Source: Lingula anatina (Eukaryota; Brachiopoda; Lingulata; Lingulida; Lingulidae). Taken from it: DNA of 64,000 bases. This document shows positions 48,687-58,901 of the stretch, one piece after another. Each line of letters begins with the position of its first letter. The stretch's first letter is position 1. A program made the position numbers and the translations under genes. The DNA is taken from the NCBI RefSeq assembly GCF_001039355.2, contig NW_019775158.1:164827-228826 (forward strand), written 5' to 3'. The notes beneath the pieces were generated by a model. It did no database searches. It was not told the DNA's origin and saw only the letters and a list, made by a program, of their open reading frames with translations.

Positions 48687-51005
48687 ATGTTTTCGATCGT
48701 CTGTCTCGGATCAGGGCCTATGTTAAAGCACTGCATGCGGGCTTCCATGTGTTACAGCATGGCGCGACCTCAACCAAAACTAGATGCAAATCACACCAAG
48801 GGAAGGTTCAACTCATGCGTGGCAGTAGTCACCGGGGGAGCCTCGGGTATAAACAGGGCGTGTGTCAGTCGTTTCCTCAATGACGGTGCGTCCGTTGCCT
48901 TCCTCGACATCGACCAAGATTCGGGGAAACAGTTGGAGTCTGAGCTTAAGGGGGAGGGGTTAGACGCCGCATATTACCAAGTCGATGTGTCTAACAGGGA
49001 CGCGTGTTCCAAGGCCGCGGTAGACATAGCAGACAAACATGGTGGCAGCATTAACTATGTGATAAACGGCGCTGCGTGTTTTATCTTCAAGGGTGAGTAA
49101 TCTCGTGCAACACAACTCTTACGGTGCATAGGGCCTTGCAAACAATATAATAGACCTACAACAGTAGTTGTATGTAGGTCAACCCAAATGTGCCCTAAGT
49201 GTCAGGGCACTATATAAAGCTAGCTTGCTCGCTATAACTTTTCACGTGGTAGCTTTACAGTATTGCTGATATGGGATATATATGAAATCAAGATCGAGCT
49301 GACAATACTGAAATCTAGAACCTAGGGTAGCAAATGTAAAAAAAAAAGTTGCACAAACTTCCTGCACGTTCGCCTGCACTGAAAACAGTGACTGTGATTT
49401 AGATATTTAGATAACATTTTTCCAGGTATGGACGCATCCACGTCAGACTGGGAGAAGACGCTGAACGTGAACGTGGTTGGATATGCAAACATGGTACAGG
49501 CATGTCACCCCTACATGAAGAAAGGTACATAGAGAGCTTGGGACACACTGTCTGGACTTATGTAGTGTGTTTCAACTAGCGCAACAGTCTAGCAGTCTCA
49601 ACTAGCACAATAAACTGCATACCTTCGCCTTATATGCCCCTCTCACGTGAAATTCGTTTACCAAAAATTTACTGTCAAGATAAAGACTTAATCTATATAA
49701 AAAAAAAAAAAACGCCTTGATATTGACCCTAATTATTGTGTCCTCACAGTTGTATACATAAAGTCATACCATTTCCAAATATATTTTAATTTATCATCAT
49801 TTTCATCAGCCGAGCCGGGCTGCCGCGCTGTCGTTAATATTGCCAGCATCACGGGACACGTACCAAAACGAAATCGCTGGACATACGACGCCAGTAAAGG
49901 AGCTGTCTTGCAACTGACCAGGTGTATGGCTCTTGATCTGGCCAAAAACGGGATAAGGGTCAACTCGGTGTCCCCGGCAGTAATAAATACACCTTCGGTG
50001 GGTACTCTAGGTAGTAGGCCTATACTGAGTACATATATATTTGTATGCTCATATAGATTTTTGTTTCCGCCTATGAAAATAACAGCTTGTAATGTAAACA
50101 TACTTTTTCACATCATATGTCATCGTGAAAAATATAAATTAATTATTTTAATACTGATGGAATTGATTGCAAGAATGATTCTAATGTGTAAATTATGTTC
50201 TACATTCTTCTTTTTAGACCCACTAAATATTCACAAATTTTGAATTTATTATTTTTTTTTGTGTTCTTTCTCTCTGCAGCCATTTTCATCTTCCATTTCC
50301 AGCTATCGTATTACTCACTCTTGGATTTGCTGTAGAATTACGCAAGATCATCTTATCGGCGTGTCAGTGGCAGCACGTTACCTTCGTTCACCATAAGAAG
50401 GCTTTGTGATAAGGCTAAAAGCAAGGGCTCATTTCCAATGCAACAATCGTTTTACGTAAATCGATCCAACTCAGCGGGAACTCTCGCTGAATGCAATCAG
50501 TTCAACAGACTAACACGCCTCCTCCTGGCGTTGAGTAAAATATAAAAAGCTTGCGATTATACGAGTACGTTTGCAACAAAAAGGGGCATGTTAATCTATT
50601 AAACTGATTGCATTCAGTAAGATTCCCTGCGGAGATCGATCTACGTAGAAAGATAGCTCCAGCTCGGCTGAGTGTAGGCCTAATTCTACAGCAAATGTAA
50701 GAGTGACGCAAGCTCCAGTGTGAGATTTATTTATAACTCCATTTTATCTTGGGTTGACCCTGATTTAGGTGGAGAGAGCTCAAATGAACTTCACTGAGGC
50801 GCAGAGGGAGTGGTCGGCGGGTTGTCACATGATGAACCGCCAGGGGGAATCTTCAGAAGTTGCCGCCGCCATTGCCTTCCTCTGCAGCAGAGACGCTTCC
50901 TTCATCACCGGCGCCGATCTCCCGGTAGATGGCGGCTACACGGTGATAGGCCCTGAAAGGCATGGGAAAGATGGGCCAGATTTCAGTGGAAATATTCCTG
51001 ACTAG
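48687..51005 (+). CDS. Short-chain dehydrogenase/reductase, type A (SDR-A2)
   Basis: Four exons: 48,687 (or 48,759)-49,092, 49,426-49,524, 49,810-49,997 and 50,769-51,005; phases 1, 1, 0 as in SDR-B. The ATG at 48,759 aligns with the SDR-B start, has the better Kozak context and gives 285 aa. The upstream in-frame ATG at 48,687 would add 24 residues, also open in SDR-A3. Numbering from the inner start: TGGASGIN at 25-32 has Asn instead of the last glycine, Asp50 predicts NAD(H), and Asn127, Ser157, Tyr170 and Lys174 are intact. NNAG reads NGAA. C-terminus [13 protein letters not shown]. Intron 3 carries a MITE. Either an active NAD-dependent reductase with an altered dinucleotide loop or a neofunctionalised SDR. 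Confidence 0.88.
50426..50680. mobile_element. MITE M1 in SDR-A2 intron 3
   Basis: Inverted ends begin ggctcatttcc. The internal arms pair (cgctgaatgcaatcag against ctgattgcattcag). Same family as 28,540-28,794. Its right half is retained beside the orphan exon 4 in unit 1. Confidence 0.7.
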
Positions 51006-51595
51006 TTGATATAAGGGAGAAAACTTAATAATGAATAAAATAATTAACTGATTATGTGTTGTTCCTTATGATTTCTCCAGTTTAACATAAAATGGACGCG
51101 ATCTCCATCCTTACTGTAACTTAACTTCAACTGGGCTCATATGAGCTACTGCTGTGCTGGCAACTTTCTTATTTGTAACTCTTTCTTAATCATTAACGTG
51201 TGAAAGAAGTTTGTATCGTTTACCAATTAGAATGTTATTTTCTTTAATTATAAATGTCATTTTTCTAGAGAACTTGTATGCAAAATAGTTGTTCTCATAA
51301 GTTATTAAGTGCACCTTGTTTATTTATATATTCATCTGTTTATATTTTAATTAATAAATTAATTAATTAATTTATTTGTTTATTTATTTATTTTTCCATC
51401 ATAAGGAGTAGAAAAACGTCTCTTGCAGTACCGAAGGAGAACAATACATTTCTCCTATATTAGTCGCAAGGCGATGACACATGTGCCAAGATAAAGTTGA
51501 ATAAGTTATTTCATTTGGAGCTGTTATCTACATAGAGGCCTGTACATATTTGACTACATAATAGTGCTGTAGCAGATAGATACTGGCATTACAAA

Positions 51596-53843
51596 ATGGA
51601 GCGTCGTCAGCCTAAACTAGACCAGTCGCATACAAAAGACAGGTTTAAAGGACGCGTTGCCGTGGTAACCGGGGGAGCCTCTGGTATCGGTAAGGAGTGC
51701 GTCAAACGCTTCATTAATGACGGCGCGTCCGTGGCCTTTCTAGACACCAATCAAGAAGCGGGCCAACTGCTTGAGGCGGAGCTGAAAGCGGCCGGACATG
51801 ACGCCATATTTTACCATATCGACGTCTCGGACAGGGACGCATGTTTCGGGGCCGCAAAAGACATAGCAGGGAAGCATGGTGGCTGCATCCACGCTGTGGT
51901 TAACTGCGCTGCAAGTTTTCTATTTAGAGGTAATTTATATCATTTCCACCGGGGAGAAAGGTTATCTATGCTTTAATATACATATAGCAGTAATAACTGG
52001 ATTTTAATTTTCATGTACTCAGTTTGCTTAACAAGAAAGCACACCTTATTGAGATTGGTAATTACATTATATATATATTAGTGACTAATTTCCACGGTCA
52101 GTTTTTGATCTGGTGGGGAGGGGCTTAATGGGAGGTTGAGATATGAGCAACCACTGTTTCAACTGTTAATAAAACTTCAGATAACACAACTCCAGGTCAC
52201 CTAAGTTATTTTGCAAGGCAAGAAATAAACAGACAGCCCCATACATCGTATCACATATTATGTGGTCGTATTTCATGGCATTTCCCCCAGATTTAGGCTT
52301 CGTTCACATGCAATGTCTATTTTCTAATTTCTATTTTCTATTTGCGCTATCTTATGATCACGGTCTGTGCCCTGAATATCCCGCCGCGTAATTACTGGCA
52401 GCGCGAGCCAGTTACTTATAGTAATATTATAGTAACTGGCTCGCGCTGCCAGTAATTACGCCGCGGGATATTCAGGCCACAGACCGTGATCATAAGACAT
52501 ACCGCAAATAGAAAATAGAATTTAGAAAATAGACATTGCATGTGAACGAAGCCTTAGATGCGTCCAGACTGTTTCAGCTGTTTATACAACTTCAGGTCAT
52601 TTCAGAGATTTTACAAGGCAAGAAATAAACAAAAATGCCCAATGTATTATAATACATTTGCTCATATTTCATGGCATTTTTCCCAGCTTTAGACGCGTCC
52701 ATGTCCGACTGGGAGACGATAATGGGTGTGAACGTGGCGGGCTCTTCAAATGTGGTACAGGCATGTTATCCTTTTATGAAGAACGGTATGTGAGCTACGT
52801 TAACGTTGACTCCATTTTTAATACCTCAAATGACATAAGATGTTTGAAATGTGCAAAAAAAGTGTCGTATCAAATGCATCGCACTTATTTCTCTTACTTA
52901 TATAGTTTCTTGCGGAACACAAAGATGCGCTTACCAACGTCATTGTGATTTCTCTTCTGAATAGATTGCTTTGTCTCCTCCAACACAATGTATTGCCTCG
53001 CCTAGCGTATTTCAACTGCAAATCATATTGAATGATTTCATGCACATAACATGTGAATATCCGTTGACGATCACAATCAATGCATTATGATTTTTCTAAC
53101 ACAATGGCGCTTCATTTTAAACCCAGAGGGACCAGAAACGCGCGCCGTAGTAAATATCGCCAGCGTATCTGCCCATTGCAGTCAGAAGCAGCACTGGACG
53201 TACAACAGTAGCAAAGGGGCGATCTTACAGCTTACCAAGTGCATGGCGCTTGACCTAATCAAAGACGGAATACGGGTCAACTCTGTTTCTCCTGGAATAA
53301 TTAATACCCCTGCTGTAGGTAGATTAGATTAGAAAAAATATTTTTTTGCCTGTCTATATTAATTAATTAAATGTTGTACCGGTAAGTCAAGGAAACAAAT
53401 AAATGAATCATTTTCTTTTCTAGATTATCACGTGCGTATTCATCTTCTGTTATCGTTTTCTACTTTTCGCTCGTCTTTTTTGAAAACTTATTTTCATTTC
53501 TTACTTTTCTTATATTTTCCTTTCTTTCATTCTCGCAATATAACACTGTTTATACGGTTTTTAAATACAATATTTGTAAATATCCACTTATCTATTTGAA
53601 TTTCTTTAGCTTGACGCTATCGTTGGAAGTGACGAAATTCAGAGAGCGTTTTACGGTAGCACCCACATGATGAACCGAAACGGTGAATGTTCAGAAATTG
53701 CCGCCGCCATCGTCTTCCTCTGCAGCAGAGACGCTTCCTTTATCACTGGCGCTGATCTCTCGGTAGATGGCGGTTACACAGCGATGGGACCTGAACGACA
53801 CGGCCAAGAAGGGCCTAATTTTACCGCAGCCATTCCGGAATAA
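51596..53843 (+). CDS. Short-chain dehydrogenase/reductase, type B (SDR-B2)
   Basis: Four exons: 51,596-51,929, 52,687-52,785, 53,127-53,314 and 53,610-53,843; coding lengths identical to SDR-B1, 284 aa. TGGASGIG at 25-32 is canonical, Asp50 predicts NAD(H), and Asn127, Ser157, Tyr170 and Lys174 are present. It starts about 590 bases after the SDR-A2 stop. Intron 1 contains a partial duplicate of the exon 2 acceptor region, interrupted by a 258-bp palindrome (52,296-52,553); the intact exon 2 lies 130 bases further on. It differs from SDR-B1 by scattered substitutions and no frame damage, so both are probably expressed genes. Confidence 0.9.
52286..52571 (+). pseudogene. Pseudo-exon 2 fragment of SDR-B2 split by a foldback
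   Basis: The sequence cccag-attta on the left and gatgcgtcca on the right of the palindrome together match the start of SDR-B exon 2. The match stops after about 15 coding bases and turns into intron-like sequence (ctgtttcagctg). A tandem duplication of the intron end therefore preceded the insertion. A cryptic acceptor could survive here. Confidence 0.65.
52296..52553. mobile_element. 258-bp near-perfect palindromic element
   Basis: It starts GGCTTCGTTCACATGCAATG and ends with its inverse; arms of roughly 120 bp meet at a short AT-rich centre (tagtaatattata). The flanks are TTA on both sides (52,293-52,295 and 52,554-52,556). A 3-bp TTA duplication fits PIF/Harbinger-type MITEs, but no coding partner is present. 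The RNA copy in intron 1 would fold into a long hairpin. Confidence 0.85.
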
Positions 53844-54693
53844 TAGCAACAGTTGATGAATAGGGTTGGGGCGTTCAGCAGTCCAAGCAGCAATCCCCAA
53901 CAAACTATGTTTTATCTTATATAATATTAAGTCATGCTGGAGAGTAATTGTATCATCATCTTGCAATAAAAACGTTCAAAATTTTCTAATGTCAAAAAAT
54001 TTAGAATATTGTAAAGAAAAAATCAATCGCGTCTGTTTTTGTAGGTTTCGGATAATTTCAAAATGCAAATAATCACAAGAAAACTAATAGTTAGCCATAG
54101 TCTACGTTACGCTTTTCAATTGATGCTTACCAGTACTCTGAGCAGACCCAAATTTCTCGCCAGATATTTTCCGATGAATTTTAGGGGAAATAGCCAGTGT
54201 TAAATATGTATATAATGTCTCATTGGTTAGGTTTTTCCACAATACACCTTTAATATGAATAAAAAATATGGGCAATATGCTGTCAAATATTTATGATAAC
54301 GAATGATAACAAATTGCAGAACTTTTTTATTCTTCATGATAAGTGTTTACTTTGTATCGTATATATTATTATTACCTACGGAAAACGAGTCACTGCTTAT
54401 TAAGGATGAACTAGGCTTGGAGGACTGCCACAGTTTTATCTTGGGTCAAAATGGGGTAAATATTCTGGTCTTATACGTAAAGATCAATAGTTGGTCTTAT
54501 TACCTTTGTAAAGCGGACTTGCACAGTGGCAATTGTATTGAATACAATAATATGCGCACACAGACGTACGTTTCTCTTTAAGTGGGACCTATCATCACAG
54601 CTAGAATTCTCACTGTAGGTAATGGCATACCATATACAAGAAGACCTTACAGTACCTTATGTAGCTTGATTATAACATGTATATTACGGTTTA
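53844..54693. other. SDR-B2 3' flank and inter-unit spacer
   Basis: Parallel to 42,716-43,600. A caataaaa signal follows the stop by about 120 bases. No gene. Confidence 0.6.
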
Positions 54694-54705
54694 TATCAAC
54701 CTACT

Positions 54706-55143
54706 ACCCTCTACCAGGGTGGCATGCAGACATTACAGGAAAAAACGCCAAAAGCCACCCTGTGATTTTTGGCCACATGGAAGTGATTAAATCCTCACAC
54801 GCACTGAAGGCATTGTACCCGCTCTGTGGGGAACAGTTACAGGAGATTCTTCAGTCTACTTCAATAAGTAGCAACAAGCTATTCAGCAGGGGCTATTTTT
54901 ATCTGTCACAAAAGAGCAAGTTATTTAAATCAGATCAAATAACTGTCTTGGTTGCTGTCAAAGGAACTAGGCTTGGGTCTGTTAAATGACAGTACCTGAG
55001 CAGCTACGCAAACAATTTACCAGCCATGTAATCAACCTAGAGATTTTAGCACAAGATCAGAGATAGTAGACTGATCGTTAAGCAAATCTAAAGACATATC
55101 TGTGAATACCTTGTGAAAAGACATCTGTGGCCCTAGTAGGGGG
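54706..55143. mobile_element. 438-bp insertion with 12-bp direct repeats (unit 3 only)
   Basis: The 12-base sequence TATCAACCTACT occurs immediately before (54,694-54,705) and after (55,144-55,155). The ends are imperfectly inverted: ACCCTCTACCAGGG and, from the right, ACCCCCTACTAGGG when aligned. Unit 1 has the uninterrupted sequence (tatcaacctcgctgttg near 30,356). Target duplication this long suggests a MULE-like element, though the class is uncertain. An open frame running through its left side (to 54,989) shows no domain. Confidence 0.7.
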
Positions 55144-55256
55144 TATCAACCTACTGTTGTGAGCAGTTGACTCGGCATATATCTATTTATTGGTGAAACT
55201 GAAACTTAAATTGATATATGTAACTTGATAATACCATGTACTAGTACACTATGGTT

Positions 55257-55614
55257 TATATCAATCAAGTTATTCCTCTATAAGCTAGCAGAGGTATGAC
55301 CGTACGCAGTGACATACTTGTCCCGCTCATGGATCAATAAACCCGACAGGCCCCGTTGACCTCATTGACAGCTCCAGTTCACACTGATATCGTGACCCAT
55401 TTTCTGCCAGGACGACTGCCCCGGTTTTCGACCCTCAGTTGAAGGGGAACAAGTTCTTCCGTCTGGCGTCACGGACTTTGCGTCAAGGGGTGTAATATCC
55501 ATTCTATCATTCATTATATTCATTCATTAACGATATTTCACGCTTCCCTTTGCTCAAGCGTCGGATGAAGCGTTTGGGAAGAAATCGCACAGTGATCACA
55601 ACCTGATAGTTGAA
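55257..55614 (+). promoter_or_regulatory. AL3 promoter-proximal block and 5' UTR exon
   Basis: Third copy of the conserved AL upstream block, ending at the GTAAGT donor at 55,615. The acceptor before AL3 ends at 56,646, giving a 1.0-kb 5' UTR intron. Confidence 0.6.
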
Positions 55615-56653
55615 GTAAGTGTAGATCTACGTGAAAATGTCACGGCGGAATCACAGAGGCATTATGCATGTTTTACGTTGTTAACCTCCAATATTTCGTC
55701 ATGTCTTTGTAGAGCGTCTATTTCAAGTTGCTCCAGACAGGCATCGAAGTACTGAAGGTTATAAGAACATATAGTCCAAATCAGATGATGATTAAAAACA
55801 TTGTTTTATATTCCGGGTGATCATAAAAACTGGCGGGATTCTTTGCAGACATGCTTTAAATTCTATATACCGTACTAGTATTAAAAATGTGTATATTTAC
55901 CCCGTGGACCATTTGAAGATTACACTGCGATTAATGCGGCGGGAAATACAAAAGAGGGAGTGTATAATGATAGGGTCGCTAAACGATTGTTGACGGCATA
56001 TACAGGTACAAGAATTGTCTGATTAGACATGTATCCAGACTATGAGACTGAAACCGATCTATCCCCCACCTGCCCCTAACGTAAAATTCCCCCAAAAATG
56101 GACAAAAACCTATGGGGAACTAATGAGCATACACTGTATGTCCTATAGGAATTCTTTAAGACGCAGATAGAATCAAAATATAGAGTCTGATCATGACAGA
56201 TGCATCAGTGGGTTTATGTCCGTCTTTTCTGTCTCTTTCGAAATGGAGTTCAATCGAGTGTCACTTCTGGGGAGTTGAATGGATTGTTCCAAACATAAAA
56301 TTTGGGTTGATATAGAAATCTCACGACGGAAGAGGATTTTAAAATAATAAACTCTCTTTTATGCACGACAATCGCCTCACATAAAACGGTGCAAAAAGCT
56401 GACCTGTTTTTCCTCTTAAATTTCTTTACCTTCTACCAAGGACGCGGATTAATTTAATTGCACTTTTTTTTCTAAAGCGACACACAGTGAAGAAATGTGA
56501 CAGGAATTAACTAAAGACAGAACTGTGAACATCTAGTGAAAAATAAATCTCTAGAAAAAAATTTTGAAAAGTTTTTTTTCTCTCTTTCTATTATGATATT
56601 TACCGTTACTGCTTTTTGTTTTTTTAAATAGTGCACTCTTTTTCAGCGCAAGC

Positions 56654-58336
56654 ATGGATAAAATTAATCGGGCCCATCTTAACAAGAGAAGCTACTACCA
56701 CATTCCTCAAGTAACGTCAAACGCGTACGTCACCCTGCACGAGGCGTTCGACACCACAGCGCAACTATATCCCACCAAAAATGCCGCCATTTTTTACCAG
56801 ACCCGAGAGCAGCGAGAGAGTATGACATTCTCTGAACTTAAGAAACAGTCCATCTCATTGGCCGAGTCACTCCGTCGCCGTGGTTACTCACGTGGCGACC
56901 GCGTGGCATTTAGCTCGCCGAACTGCATTGAGTTTTTTCCGCTCACTTTGGCTTTGTCTCGTCTAGGATGCAACATGTTCATGTTGAGCAATTTGAACAA
57001 GCTTTGCGATGACGTGCTGGAATATAAATGCCGCGCTTTAATGCTGTACGTGGGAAATGATAAGGAGAGGGAAATATACAGAGAAATCGCCTCCAGGGTA
57101 CCTCAAGGGACCAACCCACTGGGAGACATCGTCGTTTTTGGACCCTACGGCGACGATGTTCTTGGGACTGGTGCTTCGCTGAACAATCTAATCAAGGGAG
57201 AAGGAAATGGCACCCCGATAGATGGAGCAGCGGATCAGGTCGACCCAGACGATCCCATGTGCGTCTTCTTCACGTCTGGTTCCACTGGGAAGCCGAAAGG
57301 CATTCAGTTGACTCACAATGCCTACGTCAACTGGGCCCGAATGGACGTTGTGTCCTACGCAAGCGCCGACAGCGTCTTATTTATCGACCGTCCGATGACC
57401 TGGTTAGGTGGACACGGGCTGATTATGGAAATGGCTGTATTTGGGACAACCGCTCTCACTGTCAGCTCCAGTCTTGTTGTTGCGGAGGGAGAGGTGGACT
57501 TCGTCTTCACCATCTTGAAAAGAGAGAGTGTCACCAACACCGTTATGATGCACTATTTCATCGTGGACCTTTTAAACTACAGTGATGCCGTTTCGTTCTG
57601 TCAGGTACCCAGTCTTCGCCATATCGCAACAGGCGGGCAGGTGATGGACAGAGATCAGCTTAAGAAGCTTCTGTCCCTTTTCCCAAACATCAAACAGATC
57701 ACGGTCGGGTATGCATCCACAGATGCCGGACCGATCGCCATGCAGGACGTGACGTATGACACCAGAAGTGACAAAATGCAGGTGATAGACGGCGTTGAAG
57801 TGAAAGTCGTTGAGCCGGACACCAATCGCGATGTACCTCCTGGGTCCGCAGGTGAAATTTGCGTCCGTAACCCCATGATTTACCGCTGCCTTTACGTGGA
57901 CAACGAGGCGGCTTCCCAGGCAGCGTTTGACGAGGCGGGCTGGTTCCATACCGGTGACATTGGTGCCATGACCACCGACGGTCAACTCTCTGTCTCGGGC
58001 CGCAAGGACGATATGATTAAACGGGCTACTGTCAAGGTCATCCCAGCCGAGGTAGAGGCCGTCCTCGCTCAAAACCCAGCCGTTAAAGACGTCATCGTGG
58101 TAGGTGTACCGGATATCCGGTTACGAGAGGAGCTCTGCGCATGCGTTATCATGGAGAGCAACGGGGATGTAGCGGAATTGGAGAGTTGGTGCAACGAAAA
58201 GTTTTCTGTGGGGCCGGATGGCTTGTCACTGGCGCCCAAATATTATCTTCAGTTCGAAGAATTTCCCTTAACAGGCACCGGAAAGACTCAACGAAAATCT
58301 ATAAGAGAAAAGGCTTTAGAGAAACTGAACTTATGA
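56654..58336 (+). CDS. Adenylate-forming acyl-CoA synthetase-like enzyme, AL3
   Basis: 560-aa paralogue heading unit 3, with motif positions as in AL1 and AL2. It is closer to AL2 than to AL1 in the pocket region (residues 231-301). Peculiarities: the A5 motif reads YASTDAG, with Ala for Gly at residue 354; the A8 region reads KVIPAEVE; the C-terminus is KLNL. Lys544 and the P-loop are intact. One coding exon behind a tttttcag acceptor, 7 nt before the ATG. SDR-A3 follows about 570 bases downstream. Confidence 0.93.
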   Translation: MDKINRAHLNKRSYYHIPQVTSNAYVTLHEAFDTTAQLYPTKNAAIFYQTREQRESMTFSELKKQSISLAESLRRRGYSRGDRVAFSSPNCIEFFPLTLALSRLGCNMFMLSNLNKLCDDVLEYKCRALMLYVGNDKEREIYREIASRVPQGTNPLGDIVVFGPYGDDVLGTGASLNNLIKGEGNGTPIDGAADQVDPDDPMCVFFTSGSTGKPKGIQLTHNAYVNWARMDVVSYASADSVLFIDRPMTWLGGHGLIMEMAVFGTTALTVSSSLVVAEGEVDFVFTILKRESVTNTVMMHYFIVDLLNYSDAVSFCQVPSLRHIATGGQVMDRDQLKKLLSLFPNIKQITVGYASTDAGPIAMQDVTYDTRSDKMQVIDGVEVKVVEPDTNRDVPPGSAGEICVRNPMIYRCLYVDNEAASQAAFDEAGWFHTGDIGAMTTDGQLSVSGRKDDMIKRATVKVIPAEVEAVLAQNPAVKDVIVVGVPDIRLREELCACVIMESNGDVAELESWCNEKFSVGPDGLSLAPKYYLQFEEFPLTGTGKTQRKSIREKALEKLNL

Positions 58337-58493
58337 AAAGTTACCCTGTAGAATGATTGAATAAAGACATTTAACAAGGGGGGGAATATTGATTGGTTTG
58401 AATTGTTTGCAAAAGGAAATATTTATTGACAAAGGACACATTTCGGGAAAAAATATCATTTGTACGAGAAAAAGAAATGTGTGATGAACACGA

Positions 58494-58568
58494 AAGACCC
58501 TTACATTGTATAGTTTCGCCAGCTGAAGTGTATTTACAAGTTCAGTAGAATTGTGGAGATACTTTTGG
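58494..58568 (+). repeat. AL3 3'-flank segment reused inside the intron insertion
   Basis: About 75 bases (aagacccttacattg to agatacttttgg) recur at 60,530-60,604 with few changes. In unit 2 the related flank is at 47,706-47,785 but more diverged. Confidence 0.75.
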
Positions 58569-58901
58569 TTAAAGCATGTCAAAAATAAATACTTTATCAG
58601 ACAATATTACATCTGCATTCAGCTATTGACAAGATATAATCAATTAAAAAAGAAAAGGCGAAATATCAGGTGCTTAGGTTTTATCGGTTCGGGTAGTTAC
58701 ATGTACCCTTGTGTAAAAAGGAACATGCGTTTCAAATTTTACTTTTTATCCCTTAAGGGTAAAACGCAAGCCGTAAAATCTCCATAGATAAATTAATACC
58801 GTCAGCTTTTGTTTGTTGAGGCAGCGCATTTTAAATTCTAGTCTGCCATTATTTTCTCTCCACTCCCTTCCAAATCTCGTTTGATTCCTCGTTAAGTCAC
58901 G

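Noticed and set aside
54582-54989. 135-codon frame overlapping the unit-3 insertion
   Set aside because: It crosses the insertion boundary at 54,706, so its first part is spacer; the rest shows no domain.
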